A DNA stretch of 32,353 bases from Bryobacterales bacterium. GTDB lineage: Bacteria; Acidobacteriota; Terriglobia; Bryobacterales; Bryobacteraceae. The notes below the pieces were generated by a model. The model saw only the letters and a program-made list of their open reading frames with translations. It searched no databases and was not told the origin of the DNA. A program made the position numbers and the translations under genes. The stretch is from assembly GCA_003170915.1 (NCBI GenBank), contig PMYB01000073.1, positions 1 through 32,353 on the forward strand, read 5' to 3'. Position 1 is the first letter of the stretch. Each line of letters starts with the position of its first letter. Shown one piece after another: positions 7,931-14,880 of this stretch.

Positions 7931-7953
7931 AGGAGTTGTTGCGAGCAACTCCT
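7931..7953. other. Hairpin in the gap before the lysis-like cassette
   Basis: Arms AGGAGTTG (7931-7938) and CAACTCCT (7946-7953) form an 8-bp perfect stem with a 7-base loop. It lies in the 250-bp gap between the divergent CoA-binding gene and the plus-strand cassette, about 100 bp before the first plus-strand start. It could fold in the cassette's leader RNA. The rest of the gap shows a T8 run at about 7861-7868 and nothing else convincing. Confidence 0.35.
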
Positions 7954-8053
7954 GGTGCCATGGCTTCCACTTGTCTGGGCGGCCTGGGGCTTGGGCGGCT
8001 CCCGGGTCTCCCGGACAGGGTGGGAGTACTCGCTGGGTTTCGGGATTCCTCCG

Positions 8054-8794
8054 ATGAAGACATTTCAGCAGATTCTCGTCTGTGCCTTTCTGTCGGCCCT
8101 GACGGCGCTGGTGGTGTGTGCCATCCTCCTGCTGCGCGCCGCCACGGCCACTGTGGCGGCCATCCCTCGCGAGGTCGAAGCCACTCGCCGGGAACTCATC
8201 GGCGTGGTCGAGGCGGCCCGTAAGGATCTCACCGCGCAGGTGGAATCCGCCCGCCAGGATGTGCTGACGCGCTCCGAGCGGCAGTCGGCGGCGTTTCGCA
8301 CGGAAGTAATGACCGAGGTTGCCGAGATCCGAAAGATGGCCGACCGGCGCCTCGGCGACACCCTGGCGCGCGCGGATACCGCCCTTGGCACGGTGGAAGC
8401 GCTGCGGCGGGATCTGAAGCCGGTCCTCGACAATTCCGCCGCCATCACCGCCCAGGTGAATGCTTCCCTCCCCCTCTTTCTCGACTGCGACCACAACGTC
8501 GATTGCGTCTTCAACCGGTACGTCGGAGCTTCAAAGGGGATCGAGCGGGCCGCGTTGAGCTTTGGACAAGCATCGACAACCTTCAGTTCGGCGCTGCCAG
8601 GGTTTGTGAGGAACGCCGATTCCCTCGTAGCGGACAGCGCCGCGACGGCGAACAACCTAAACCGCCTCACTAAGCCCAAATGGTATGACCGGCTGATCGG
8701 GTACGGATTGAATGGTGTAGTCATCTACCGCAACCTCAACCCCGTGACCAGCCTTACGATCGCAGGAGCGCAAATTCTCAGCGCGCGGCCGTGA
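8054..8794 (+). CDS. Membrane-anchored coiled-coil protein, first gene of a lysis-like cassette
   Basis: A 246-residue protein of unknown function. It has one N-terminal membrane helix (about residues 8-27, ILVCAFLSALTALVVCAILL), then a long heptad-rich helical region from about 35 to 135 (VEATRRELIGVVEAARKDL and similar). A segment with DCDHNVDCVFNRY near residues 145-157 carries two Cys and a His. The end is polar with LTKPKWYDRLIGYG. I chose the ATG at 8054 because the helix follows directly; the same frame is open further upstream but gives an unlikely sequence. It precedes two small proteins and an endolysin on the same strand. A structural or envelope role in that cassette is an inference. 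Confidence 0.6.
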   Translation: MKTFQQILVCAFLSALTALVVCAILLLRAATATVAAIPREVEATRRELIGVVEAARKDLTAQVESARQDVLTRSERQSAAFRTEVMTEVAEIRKMADRRLGDTLARADTALGTVEALRRDLKPVLDNSAAITAQVNASLPLFLDCDHNVDCVFNRYVGASKGIERAALSFGQASTTFSSALPGFVRNADSLVADSAATANNLNRLTKPKWYDRLIGYGLNGVVIYRNLNPVTSLTIAGAQILSARP

Positions 8795-8843
8795 AGTTGG
8801 GAACATAACCGCGCCTGGCGAGCCAGGCAAATAGAGAGGAAAC

Positions 8844-9206
8844 ATGATGAAACTTGCAAACGCATTTGCGGCCGCATGGAAAGACCTGAAAACCCTTGCC
8901 GGGAAGGTCTCGGCCGCGTTAGCCAAAAACTCCGCCAGTATCCAAACGGTGGTCGCGGGTGGCAGCGCCGTGGCTGTTGCCATCGCTCCGTCTATCGCGC
9001 CCGAAATTACAGCCTTCGACGCGCTGGAAGAGGTCATTATCGGCAAAATCGCGGCAGCCGCAACCGACACAGCCAACGCATCGAGCCTCTCAGTCCTGTT
9101 TGGAGAGGCATGGCCTGCGATCCAAGCTCTGGTCAAAGCGCTGGAGAACCATCCGACCGTGGCCAGCGTGACTGCGGCTCTTAGTACCCCTCAAAAGGCT
9201 AACTAA
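8844..9206 (+). CDS. Small alanine-rich helical protein in lysis-like cassette
   Basis: A 120-residue protein, strongly helical and rich in Ala and Val, with a hydrophobic middle (IQTVVAGGSAVAVAIAPSIAP, about residues 34-53) that could be a membrane hairpin. No known domain is recognised. The start is supported by GAGAGGAAAC immediately before a doubled ATGATG. A small hairpin GCCTGG / CCAGGC (8813-8828) lies just before the ribosome site. Its place between a coiled-coil membrane protein and a phage-type endolysin, and its size, are consistent with a holin or a small structural protein, but this is only an inference. Confidence 0.6.
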   Translation: MMKLANAFAAAWKDLKTLAGKVSAALAKNSASIQTVVAGGSAVAVAIAPSIAPEITAFDALEEVIIGKIAAAATDTANASSLSVLFGEAWPAIQALVKALENHPTVASVTAALSTPQKAN

Positions 9207-9236
9207 GGCCCGTAAGACAGAAAGGACATTACCTCC

Positions 9237-9425
9237 ATGCATTCATATGTGTTCAATCTATTGACCGGGGGCACGGCCGCGCTGGTGGCTTCGGCCGCCG
9301 CGCGCGCCCTCCCCGATCCCACGCCGGCGGGGTCGCGCCTCTACCTGTGGTTGTACCGGTTTGCGCATCTCATTCTGGCCAACTTCGACAAGGTGACGAA
9401 TGAAGGCCAGCCAAGCGGCAATTGA
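9237..9425 (+). CDS. 62-residue hydrophobic protein upstream of endolysin
   Basis: A short protein with a hydrophobic N-terminal half (YVFNLLTGGTAALVASAAAR) and a second weakly hydrophobic helix (LYLWLYRFAHLILANF, about 38-53). It overlaps the start of the endolysin gene by 26 bp, which suggests coupled translation. AAAGGA lies about a dozen bases before the ATG. Small two-helix membrane proteins directly before phage endolysins are often holins; sequence alone does not prove this. Confidence 0.5.
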   Translation: MHSYVFNLLTGGTAALVASAAARALPDPTPAGSRLYLWLYRFAHLILANFDKVTNEGQPSGN

Positions 9426-9840
9426 CCTGATCAAGCGCTTCGAGTCGCTCGAACTCGAAGCCTACCTTTGTCCCGCGGGCGCATGGACCATCGGGTGGGG
9501 ACACACCGCCGGCGTGCAATCGGGAATGCGAATCACCGAGCAACACGCCGAAGAACTGCTCGGCCTCGATATCGAAGAAGTGGAGCGCAACCTTGGATCG
9601 GTGATTCATGCGCCGCTGACACAAGGGCAGAATGACGCACTGGTGTCGCTGTGCTTCAACCTCAAAGGGGGCCCCCGGCAACTTCCCAGGGTGGCGCCGA
9701 AGCTGGTTTCCAAAATCAACTCCGGCGACTACGCCGCGGCGGCCCTCGAACTCCTCGATATCAACCACGCCAACGGCGCAGTGCTGCCCGGACTCACCCG
9801 GCGGCGCGAGGCGGAGCGGGAACTCTTTCTCAGTACTTAG
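9400..9840 (+). CDS. Phage-type lysozyme / endolysin (GH24)
   Basis: A 146-residue lysozyme of glycoside hydrolase family 24, the T4/P21 type, which cuts the MurNAc-GlcNAc bond of peptidoglycan. The N-terminal signature is clear: LIKRFESLELEAYLCPAGAWTIGWGHT, with catalytic Glu15, Cys24 where T4-type enzymes have Asp (a known variant in this family), and Thr30. The C-terminal signature GLTRRREAERELF is also present. AGGTGA precedes the ATG. No signal peptide is seen, so export would need a holin. Between residues about 88 and 98 the sequence departs from the family (GGPRQLPRV), while the neighbouring reading frame reads GAPGNF as the family does; see findings. It is followed by a terminator at 10016-10037. 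Confidence 0.88.
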   Translation: MKASQAAIDLIKRFESLELEAYLCPAGAWTIGWGHTAGVQSGMRITEQHAEELLGLDIEEVERNLGSVIHAPLTQGQNDALVSLCFNLKGGPRQLPRVAPKLVSKINSGDYAAAALELLDINHANGAVLPGLTRRREAERELFLST

Positions 9841-9956
9841 GGACCGCGCAAAAACAATTTCACATTGACTGCATGGGCCCCGTGGAGCAGGCTGAGAGTC
9901 CGCGCCACGTCGGCACTGCGCCTGGTACGAAGACCTCGAAGCGCACATATCGAGTG

Positions 9957-10037
9957 AAAAACCGCTACGGCGTAGCGGAAATCTCCGGCTAACCCATTGA
10001 TTCTACGTACGGGGACCGCTACGGTGTAGCGGTTTTT
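9957..10037. repeat. Two hairpins in inverted arrangement
   Basis: Hairpin A, CCGCTACGGCGTAGCGG (9962-9978), is preceded by AAAAA. Hairpin B, CCGCTACGGTGTAGCGG (10016-10032), is followed by TTTTT. Each is a 7-bp stem, and the two whole units are nearly exact reverse complements over about 23 bases, separated by 37 bp. So the pair acts as a terminator in each direction and has the layout of a BIME or a tiny inverted-repeat element. No plus- or minus-strand gene lies between them. Confidence 0.7.
10016..10037 (+). terminator. Rho-independent terminator after endolysin cassette
   Basis: A 7-bp GC-rich stem (CCGCTAC / GTAGCGG) with a three-base loop is followed directly by TTTTTC. It lies about 175 bp downstream of the endolysin stop and would end the plus-strand cassette transcript. 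Confidence 0.75.
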
Positions 10038-10275
10038 CTTCTTGTATGCCACCCCCGCCCCGGCAGGGTCGAAAACCGACCCCGACAGCCCTGCCCGGTG
10101 GGTAGTGGGCTACTTTGAAAATGTCCACACTTGACACTTCTGGTCCCATATGCGGTCACGCATCTGCTTGTGATAGGCTGGCAATATGCCGCTGTGGGAT
10201 CGAATGCGGCGCATGGCTGGTCGTACGCCCATTGCCGATGCCGATTAGCCCTCTGGTGCAAAATTGCATCGCCGC
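10038..10275. other. Non-coding stretch with overlapping hairpins
   Basis: No convincing gene. Two mutually exclusive hairpins overlap: GGCAGGG (10062-10068) with CCCTGCC (10089-10095), and GGGTCG (10066-10071) with CGACCC (10077-10082). The phrase CTACTTTGAAAATGTCCACACTTGAC (written here in parts: CTACTTTGAAAATG at 10110-10123, then TCCACACTTGAC) resembles insertion-sequence end regions I have seen elsewhere, but I cannot name the family. It may mark the left edge of the acquired segment that continues to about 11431. Confidence 0.35.
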
Positions 10276-11256
10276 ATGCGGCATTCGCTCCTCGTTGCCT
10301 TCGTGGCTGGGGCCATTGCTTGGGGTTGCCTGTGGATGTTTAATCACTGGACCGACCCTGACCGAGAGATTAAATTCACAAACTTTCTTGCGGCGTTCTA
10401 TCCTTTCGCTGTCTCTGTGTTTATTGCGTTCATCCCGGATCTGGAGAGGACCAAAGGCATGAGGCGCGCTTGGAGGATTGGAATCATAGCGGGCGGTCTA
10501 CTTTATAGCCTGATCTTGTGGCATCAACAGTCTGTTAACCTAACCGCCTCTCGTCATGACCAACAACAAATTGTGGCAACTGCTGTCAATAACTCTAATG
10601 AACACTCGGATCAGCACTCTGATACGCAGATCGCTGGAGTCAAAAGAGATTTGGCGGGTGTGAGTAAACATTCTGATCAACAGATAGATTCCATCAGGAC
10701 CGACCTGAAAGGATCAATGGTTGCCGTAACTGGGCTAATTTCCAAAACAACGGGCGATCTTAACTCGGCGATTGCCAAGGTCGGCAAGCCAGATCCCCCT
10801 GAACGGGCACGCCTTAGGTTTAGCCTGCGGGGTGACGGAAATGTCGATGTTGCTAAATCCCCTTTGGTAGCTTATGCGTTAAAGCCGGATACCGCTGGCG
10901 TCTTTAGTGTGGACTTCACTTTTCAGAATGTTTCACAGGCGACTGCATCCAAAATTGACTTTTGGATCTCCATATGTACCGACTGTATTTACTCCGCAGA
11001 GCCAAGTAACTTTGAAAAACCATCAGGTATGAATGAGCACATGCGTCATAGGTTTCTTCCCGGAATACTAAACCCTGGAGTTACCATTGAAACGACTACG
11101 ATTCTAGTGAAGCCAATCAAACCGTTGCCTTGGTTCGATATTGCTTTCAAGTATTCCTGCGAGACCTGCGGATCGATATCAGATCCACAAACGGCAAGGA
11201 TACTGGCTCTCAATGAGTGGCACGGGCCGATAGTTCGGCCCACTCCCATAAAATGA
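10276..11256 (+). CDS. Orphan membrane protein of unknown function, AT-richer
   Basis: A 326-residue protein with three hydrophobic helices in the first 85 residues (LLVAFVAGAIAWGCLW; FYPFAVSVFIAFI; IGIIAGGLLYSLILW). A polar coiled-coil linker follows in which HSDxQI.....DL.G occurs twice with an 18-residue period. The last ~150 residues are a soluble, beta-rich domain with a Cys pair CTDC and a CETC motif. I do not recognise it. The ATG at 10276 is preferred over an in-frame TTG at 10264; neither has a clear ribosome site. Base composition and codon use are visibly less GC-rich than in neighbours, and a transposase remnant follows, so horizontal acquisition is likely. Confidence 0.6.
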   Translation: MRHSLLVAFVAGAIAWGCLWMFNHWTDPDREIKFTNFLAAFYPFAVSVFIAFIPDLERTKGMRRAWRIGIIAGGLLYSLILWHQQSVNLTASRHDQQQIVATAVNNSNEHSDQHSDTQIAGVKRDLAGVSKHSDQQIDSIRTDLKGSMVAVTGLISKTTGDLNSAIAKVGKPDPPERARLRFSLRGDGNVDVAKSPLVAYALKPDTAGVFSVDFTFQNVSQATASKIDFWISICTDCIYSAEPSNFEKPSGMNEHMRHRFLPGILNPGVTIETTTILVKPIKPLPWFDIAFKYSCETCGSISDPQTARILALNEWHGPIVRPTPIK

Positions 11257-11281
11257 TTCAACTTCCATCCCCCTGCATATT

Positions 11282-11431
11282 TCAGGCGGCGATTTTCTCG
11301 CCCCGCTCGTAGGCTTCCCACAGCGCAACCAGGTCCACCACTTCCCAGAGCCGACGTGTAACGCCAGCCGCCATTGCAGGGGTCACACGGAGGGTGCGGT
11401 GAATCTTGATGAAGTTGCAGGCGAAGTAGCC
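11282..11431 (-). pseudogene. 3' remnant of an IS1-type transposase
   Basis: On the minus strand about 50 codons read YFACNFIKIHRTLR, then VTPAMAAGVTRRLWEV and VDLVALWEAYERG, ending in a stop at 11282-11284. This matches the C-terminal end of IS1-family (InsB-like) transposases, whose typical form is YNF.RIHKTLR.TPAMAAG. Upstream of about 11431 the similarity stops; no start, DDE residues or terminal inverted repeats remain. It is therefore a dead fragment, lying just after the AT-richer orphan gene. Confidence 0.75.
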
Positions 11432-11511
11432 GGGCGCCACGGCTAGCCCACTACCGCCCAGTGAGGGCAGTCAACGGTCAACCTCTGTCGACTGGAGAGT
11501 GCCGCCGGAAG

Positions 11512-11874
11512 TTAGCCGCAAACCGGGCTGCGCGCGAACGCCAACTCTTCCACCACGCGGCCGCCGATGAGGTGCTCCTGGATGATTCGCTCCAGCCCCT
11601 CGGGCGTCGCCGAGTGGTACCAGACGCCCTCGGGATAGATCACCGCAATCGGTCCCTGCTCGCAGATGCGCAGGCAGTTGGCTTTGGTGCGGTAGACACG
11701 GTCCAGCAACCTCAACTCCGCCAGCCGCCTCTTCAAATAGTCCCACGACTCCAGCCCGGCTTCCTTCGAGCAGCACTTCGGCGTGGTCTGATCGCAACAC
11801 AGAAAGATGTGCCGCCGAATGCCCGGAATGCCCAGGCCCGTGGCAATCTGCGTCAACCGCTGGATGTCCGGCAT
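11512..11874 (-). CDS. Thioredoxin-fold [2Fe-2S] ferredoxin
   Basis: A 120-residue small iron-sulfur protein. The four-cysteine pattern of thioredoxin-like ferredoxins is visible: [12 protein letters not shown] near residues 24-35 and [21 protein letters not shown] near 71-91, followed by the typical amphipathic helix [14 protein letters not shown]. Such proteins bind one [2Fe-2S] cluster and carry electrons in the cytoplasm. The start at 11874 is chosen because the fold begins there; it lies only 7 bp after the stop of lemA. It is the last gene of the TPM-nucleotidyltransferase-LemA run. Why a ferredoxin is attached to this run is not clear. Confidence 0.85.
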   Translation of the reverse strand: MPDIQRLTQIATGLGIPGIRRHIFLCCDQTTPKCCSKEAGLESWDYLKRRLAELRLLDRVYRTKANCLRICEQGPIAVIYPEGVWYHSATPEGLERIIQEHLIGGRVVEELAFARSPVCG

Positions 11875-11881
11875 GGCGAAA

Positions 11882-12451
11882 TCAGAACTGCACTTTGGGC
11901 GCCGTCCGCGCGCCTGGCTCCGTCTTGAAATAGGCGTCGTTGCGCGCGAACCCCGCCATAGACGCCACAATGTTGTTGGGGAACAGCTCGATCGACGTAT
12001 TGTATCGCTGCAGCACCTCGTTGTATTTCCGGCGCTCCACGGCGATGCGGTTCTCCGTCCCCGCAATCTCGTCCTGCAACCGCAGGAAGTTCTCGTTCGA
12101 CCGCAACTGCGGATAGTTCTCCGATATCACCAGCAGCCGCGAGAGCGCGCCGGAGAGCTGGTCGTTGGCCTGGATCTTTTCCTGGGGCGTGCGGCCGCCG
12201 ATCAGGGCCGCGCGGGCGTCGGCGATGTCCTTGAAAACCTCCGTCTCATGCTTGGCGAACCCCTTCACGGTCTCCACCAGGTTGGGAATGAGGTCGGCGC
12301 GCCGCTGCAAGACAACCTCGACATCCGACCACGCCGCGTCCATGCCATTGCGCTCGGTCACCAGGTTGTTGCGGATGCTGTAGTACTGGCTCACGGCCGC
12401 CAGGGCCGCCACCACGACCACCACCAGAACCACGATCAGAGCAGTTTTCAC
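11882..12451 (-). CDS. lemA: LemA family membrane protein
   Basis: The 189-residue product has an N-terminal membrane helix (about residues 4-20, [17 protein letters not shown]) and then the long LemA helices, including [29 protein letters not shown], split by [15 protein letters not shown], the most conserved LemA signature. The C-terminal part has [18 protein letters not shown] and [14 protein letters not shown], also typical. AGGAG sits seven bases before the ATG. LemA proteins are membrane proteins with an extracytoplasmic helical bundle and no assigned reaction; they very often neighbour TPM-domain genes, as here (13183-13962). Confidence 0.95.
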   Translation of the reverse strand: MKTALIVVLVVVVVAALAAVSQYYSIRNNLVTERNGMDAAWSDVEVVLQRRADLIPNLVETVKGFAKHETEVFKDIADARAALIGGRTPQEKIQANDQLSGALSRLLVISENYPQLRSNENFLRLQDEIAGTENRIAVERRKYNEVLQRYNTSIELFPNNIVASMAGFARNDAYFKTEPGARTAPKVQF

Positions 12452-12461
12452 GTGTAGTCTC

Positions 12462-13172
12462 CTATTTCTCGAGCCGGTCCACGGCGTCGATGACCACCGA
12501 TATCCCTTGCATATACGCGGCCAGCAAAGCGACCGGTTCCACGTCGCGCGGCTTGAGGCGCTCCTCCCGAATGTCGAGCAGCTTCTGGAACGGCGCGGGG
12601 TCGATCCCGAAATGTTCCCGCGCGTGCTCGACGATCTCGCGCTTCCTGGAGGGCGCGTCCACCCCGTGCAAAACCAGGGCGTGGCGGAATAGCACGCAGA
12701 AGGTGGAAACGGAATCGAGCATCAGCCGGCGCAGCAGGTTGGAATCGGAGAGCACGCCCGAAGCCTTCTGGCGCAGCCGCAGCAGCTTGGCCCGCAGATC
12801 GTGCTCCACCTGCGCGCGGTAGAACGAATGGTCCACCACCAGCGGCGTAATTACGTCCTTGCCGAGCAGCAGCCGATGGTGCCGCTTCATGTCGTTGAAC
12901 TCGATGGCGAAGCAGTCGGTGGAAGTGGCCAATTCGTGCTCGGTGAGCAGTAGCGGCGAGGGGTTGCCCTTCTCGCGCCACCAGCGGAACATGTCCTCGC
13001 CGGCGCCCAGCTCGCGCGGCGTAATCTCGCTCAGAACGCAGAGAATATTGAGATCGGAGAACTTGGCGTGGTGGTCGCCGGCTGCCGCCGAGCCGTAGAG
13101 CACCACCGAGACCAGACGGTCGCCGTAGGCCTTCTGCAATTTCTCCACCAGTTGGTTCAGCACCTTGTCCAT
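12462..13172 (-). CDS. Nucleotidyltransferase-fold protein with altered active site
   Basis: A 236-residue protein. Residues about 18-47 form a minimal nucleotidyltransferase (MNT) motif: VVLYGSAAAGDHH..FSDLNILCVL, with the GS...G loop intact. The usual DxD metal-binding pair reads Asp40-Leu-Asn42, so the second carboxylate is replaced. The C-terminal ~110 residues are helical (LRAKLLRLRQKASG, MLDSVSTFCVLFRHALVLHG), resembling the HEPN-like helical domains attached to such proteins. The start at 13172 gives the fold directly; a longer frame is low-complexity Ala/Asp. It lies 10 bp after the TPM gene and 10 bp before lemA, so it is co-transcribed. Its substrate is unknown, and catalysis may be lost. 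Confidence 0.75.
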   Translation of the reverse strand: MDKVLNQLVEKLQKAYGDRLVSVVLYGSAAAGDHHAKFSDLNILCVLSEITPRELGAGEDMFRWWREKGNPSPLLLTEHELATSTDCFAIEFNDMKRHHRLLLGKDVITPLVVDHSFYRAQVEHDLRAKLLRLRQKASGVLSDSNLLRRLMLDSVSTFCVLFRHALVLHGVDAPSRKREIVEHAREHFGIDPAPFQKLLDIREERLKPRDVEPVALLAAYMQGISVVIDAVDRLEK

Positions 13173-13182
13173 GAGATGATCC

Positions 13183-13962
13183 TCACCAGTTGCTGGAAGC
13201 GCCGCCTCCACCCGAGTCGCCGCCGCCAAATCCGCCGAATCCGCCGCCGGAATCGAATCCGCCGAATCCGCCGCCGCCGCGGCCACCCCCCATCGATCCG
13301 CCCATCACGTTGCCAAGAATCAGCCACGGCAGGATTCCGAGGCCCCCGCCTCCACCACGGCGGCCCCCGCGCGTCAGCAACAGCAGCAGGAAAAAGGCGC
13401 CGCCAATCAGCACTGGCCATGGGAACGAATCGGAAACCGCCGGCCGCGTGCGCCGCGGCAGGCGCGCCGCCAGTTCCACGTTCTTGGCCTTGGCGATCGC
13501 GCTCCCCATGGTCTCGGCCGCCGCCATCATGGCGTCGCCGTAGTCCCCCTGGCGCAACGCCGTCCGCATCTCGCGCAGGATGCTGCCGGTCAGGCCGTCC
13601 GGCAGAATCGGCTCCAATCCGTACCCCACTTCGAGCCGGCTGCGGCGGTCGCCAATGGAGAGCAGCAGCAGGATGCCTTCATTCTTGCCCTTCTGGCCCA
13701 CGCCCCAAGCGCGGAAGATGGTATTGGCCACGTCTTCGATGGGTTCGCCCTCCAGAGACGCGATGGTAACCAGCGCCATTTGCGCGCCGGTCGACTGCTC
13801 CACAACCCCGCCGTAAGCCTCCAACTGGGCCTTGCTGGCAGGGTCGATCGCGCCCGCGAAATCGCTGACATACCCTTGCGGCTGGAGCGCTTTCCAATCG
13901 ACCGCCCTACCGGCGCAGGCGCACAAGCCGACCAGGAGGCCCAGCCGCAACCATTTCCGCAT
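13183..13962 (-). CDS. TPM-domain membrane protein (YgcG-like)
   Basis: The 259-residue product begins with a signal-like stretch (LRLGLLVGLCACAGRA) and a TPM domain at about residues 30-150: GYVSDFAGAIDPASKAQLEAY, then the family's KGKNEGILLLLSIGDRRSRLEVGYGLE and LPDGLTGSIL. A membrane helix follows at about 187-198 (LIGGAFFLLLLL), and the tail from about 200 is extremely Gly-rich with Phe and Ser, ending SSNW. This layout is that of YgcG-type proteins, which co-occur with LemA. TPM domains are thought to have phosphatase-like or chaperone-like roles; the function here is open. It is the first gene of a four-gene run, divergent from tRNA-Gln. Confidence 0.92.
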   Translation of the reverse strand: MRKWLRLGLLVGLCACAGRAVDWKALQPQGYVSDFAGAIDPASKAQLEAYGGVVEQSTGAQMALVTIASLEGEPIEDVANTIFRAWGVGQKGKNEGILLLLSIGDRRSRLEVGYGLEPILPDGLTGSILREMRTALRQGDYGDAMMAAAETMGSAIAKAKNVELAARLPRRTRPAVSDSFPWPVLIGGAFFLLLLLTRGGRRGGGGGLGILPWLILGNVMGGSMGGGRGGGGFGGFDSGGGFGGFGGGDSGGGGASSNW

Positions 13963-14000
13963 GGTGAAGTTTCAGTGTACTACGCGCCGGCATCGGCATC

Positions 14001-14030
14001 TGGATTCCGACGCCGCGTCTTTGCTAAAAT
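14001..14030 (+). promoter_or_regulatory. Possible tRNA-Gln promoter
   Basis: TAAAAT at 14025-14030 lies 10 bp before the tRNA, a good place for a -10 box. The matching -35 position (14001-14006, TGGATT, 18-bp spacer) fits the consensus poorly. Confidence 0.35.
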
Positions 14031-14040
14031 GGAGTTCCGT

Positions 14041-14114
14041 TGGGACGTCGTCTAACGGTAAGACTGCGGCCTCTGGAGCCGCGTATCGGGGTTCGAATCC
14101 CTGCGTCCCAGCCA
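14041..14114 (+). tRNA. tRNA-Gln (CTG)
   Basis: A complete cloverleaf. The acceptor stem TGGGACG (14041-14047) pairs with CGTCCCA (14104-14110). The anticodon stem GCGGC / GCCGC encloses the loop CTCTGGA, so the anticodon is CTG, reading CAG (Gln). The T arm carries GTTCGAATC. The discriminator base is G (14111) and CCA is encoded (14112-14114). It stands between the TPM gene and the exosortase partner gene. No repeat of its 3' end that would mark an integrated element was seen in the window. Confidence 0.95.
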
Positions 14115-14158
14115 ACACTTCCGCCTCTACGCCGCTGCCCTTGTGCGAACCTGATGAT

Positions 14159-14857
14159 GTGAGCGAGTCTGATCGTCAGTTGTCCGATCCACTGCGATTC
14201 CTTCTGCGCGCGCTGGTTTTTCTGGCGCTCATGCTGGCGCTGTGGTGGCTGGTCCTGCTCAATCCGCTGCTCGCCGGCTTGCGCCTTTCCGCCGAGTTGA
14301 CGCTCCGGCTTCTGCCCGGCGGGAGTTCGGTCTCGCACGTCACCATCGGCCCCGACCGGAATTGGACTTTCCAGGTTCCCGCACCCGCGGCCATCGTGAA
14401 CCAGGAGAAAACACAGCAGATGTTGGGGGCCGCGGCCGCGGGTTCCGGGCGCATCAAGATCCGCTCGATGAAGGTGGAAGGCGCCGCCAGGTTCCCTATC
14501 TTGTTCACTGTCTCGCTTCCGCTCTATTGGGCCATCCTGCTGGCCGCGCCGGGACACCGCCGGCTGTTGCGGATGGCATCCGGGACGGCGGTGCTGGCGA
14601 CCTTCGCGCTCCTGTCCATCGCGGTTTACGCCATCCGGCTCGTCGGCGGATACTTTCAATTGACCACGGAGGGCCTTCCCGGATTCCTGACGGACTCCGC
14701 CATGTACCTTGCCGTGGGTGTGGTGCCTTATTTGGCTCCAGTGCTGGTCGCACTATCGCTCGATGGGGAACTTCGCGGTTTGATCCTGGCCGGCGAGGCT
14801 GCGCCGGCTGCGGCGCCGACAGTATCGGCAGCTCCACGGCGCCGCTACAGGCGCTGA
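14159..14857 (+). CDS. Exosortase H-associated-type membrane protein
   Basis: A protein of about 232 residues with a membrane helix near 17-40 (LRALVFLALMLALWWLVLLNPLL), an extracytoplasmic segment with GPDRNWTFQVPAP, and a second group of helices from about 115 (FPILFTVSLPLYWAILLAA; LATFALLSIAVYAIRLVGGY; MYLAVGVVPYLAPVLVALSL). The tail is short and basic. It directly precedes an exosortase gene, as the membrane partner of exosortase H does; I assign it mainly from this context and topology. The start is uncertain: GTG at 14159 is used, but TTG at 14141 or 14180 is also possible, and none has a clear ribosome site. Confidence 0.65.
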   Translation: MSESDRQLSDPLRFLLRALVFLALMLALWWLVLLNPLLAGLRLSAELTLRLLPGGSSVSHVTIGPDRNWTFQVPAPAAIVNQEKTQQMLGAAAAGSGRIKIRSMKVEGAARFPILFTVSLPLYWAILLAAPGHRRLLRMASGTAVLATFALLSIAVYAIRLVGGYFQLTTEGLPGFLTDSAMYLAVGVVPYLAPVLVALSLDGELRGLILAGEAAPAAAPTVSAAPRRRYRR

Positions 14858-14880
14858 AGCCATGGTATTCTGTCGGATCG

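Noticed and set aside
7793-8053. Upstream extension of the coiled-coil protein (start at 7793).
   Set aside because: The added residues overlap the opposite-strand CoA-binding gene and its promoter region, are compositionally odd, and precede a perfectly placed membrane helix that starts at 8054.
9880-9935. GGCTGAGAG phrase reminiscent of a TPP riboswitch.
   Set aside because: The other conserved THI-box segments and the expected thiamine gene downstream are absent.
8054-11431. A complete prophage or integrative element.
   Set aside because: Only a lysis-like cassette and a transposase end are seen; no integrase, structural genes or flanking att repeats could be found. tRNA-Gln at 14041 is too far away and has no duplicated 3' end in the window.
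11882-13962. LemA plus TPM gene pairing as a novel system.
   Set aside because: The pairing is widespread and already known; only the inserted altered nucleotidyltransferase and the trailing ferredoxin seemed worth noting.
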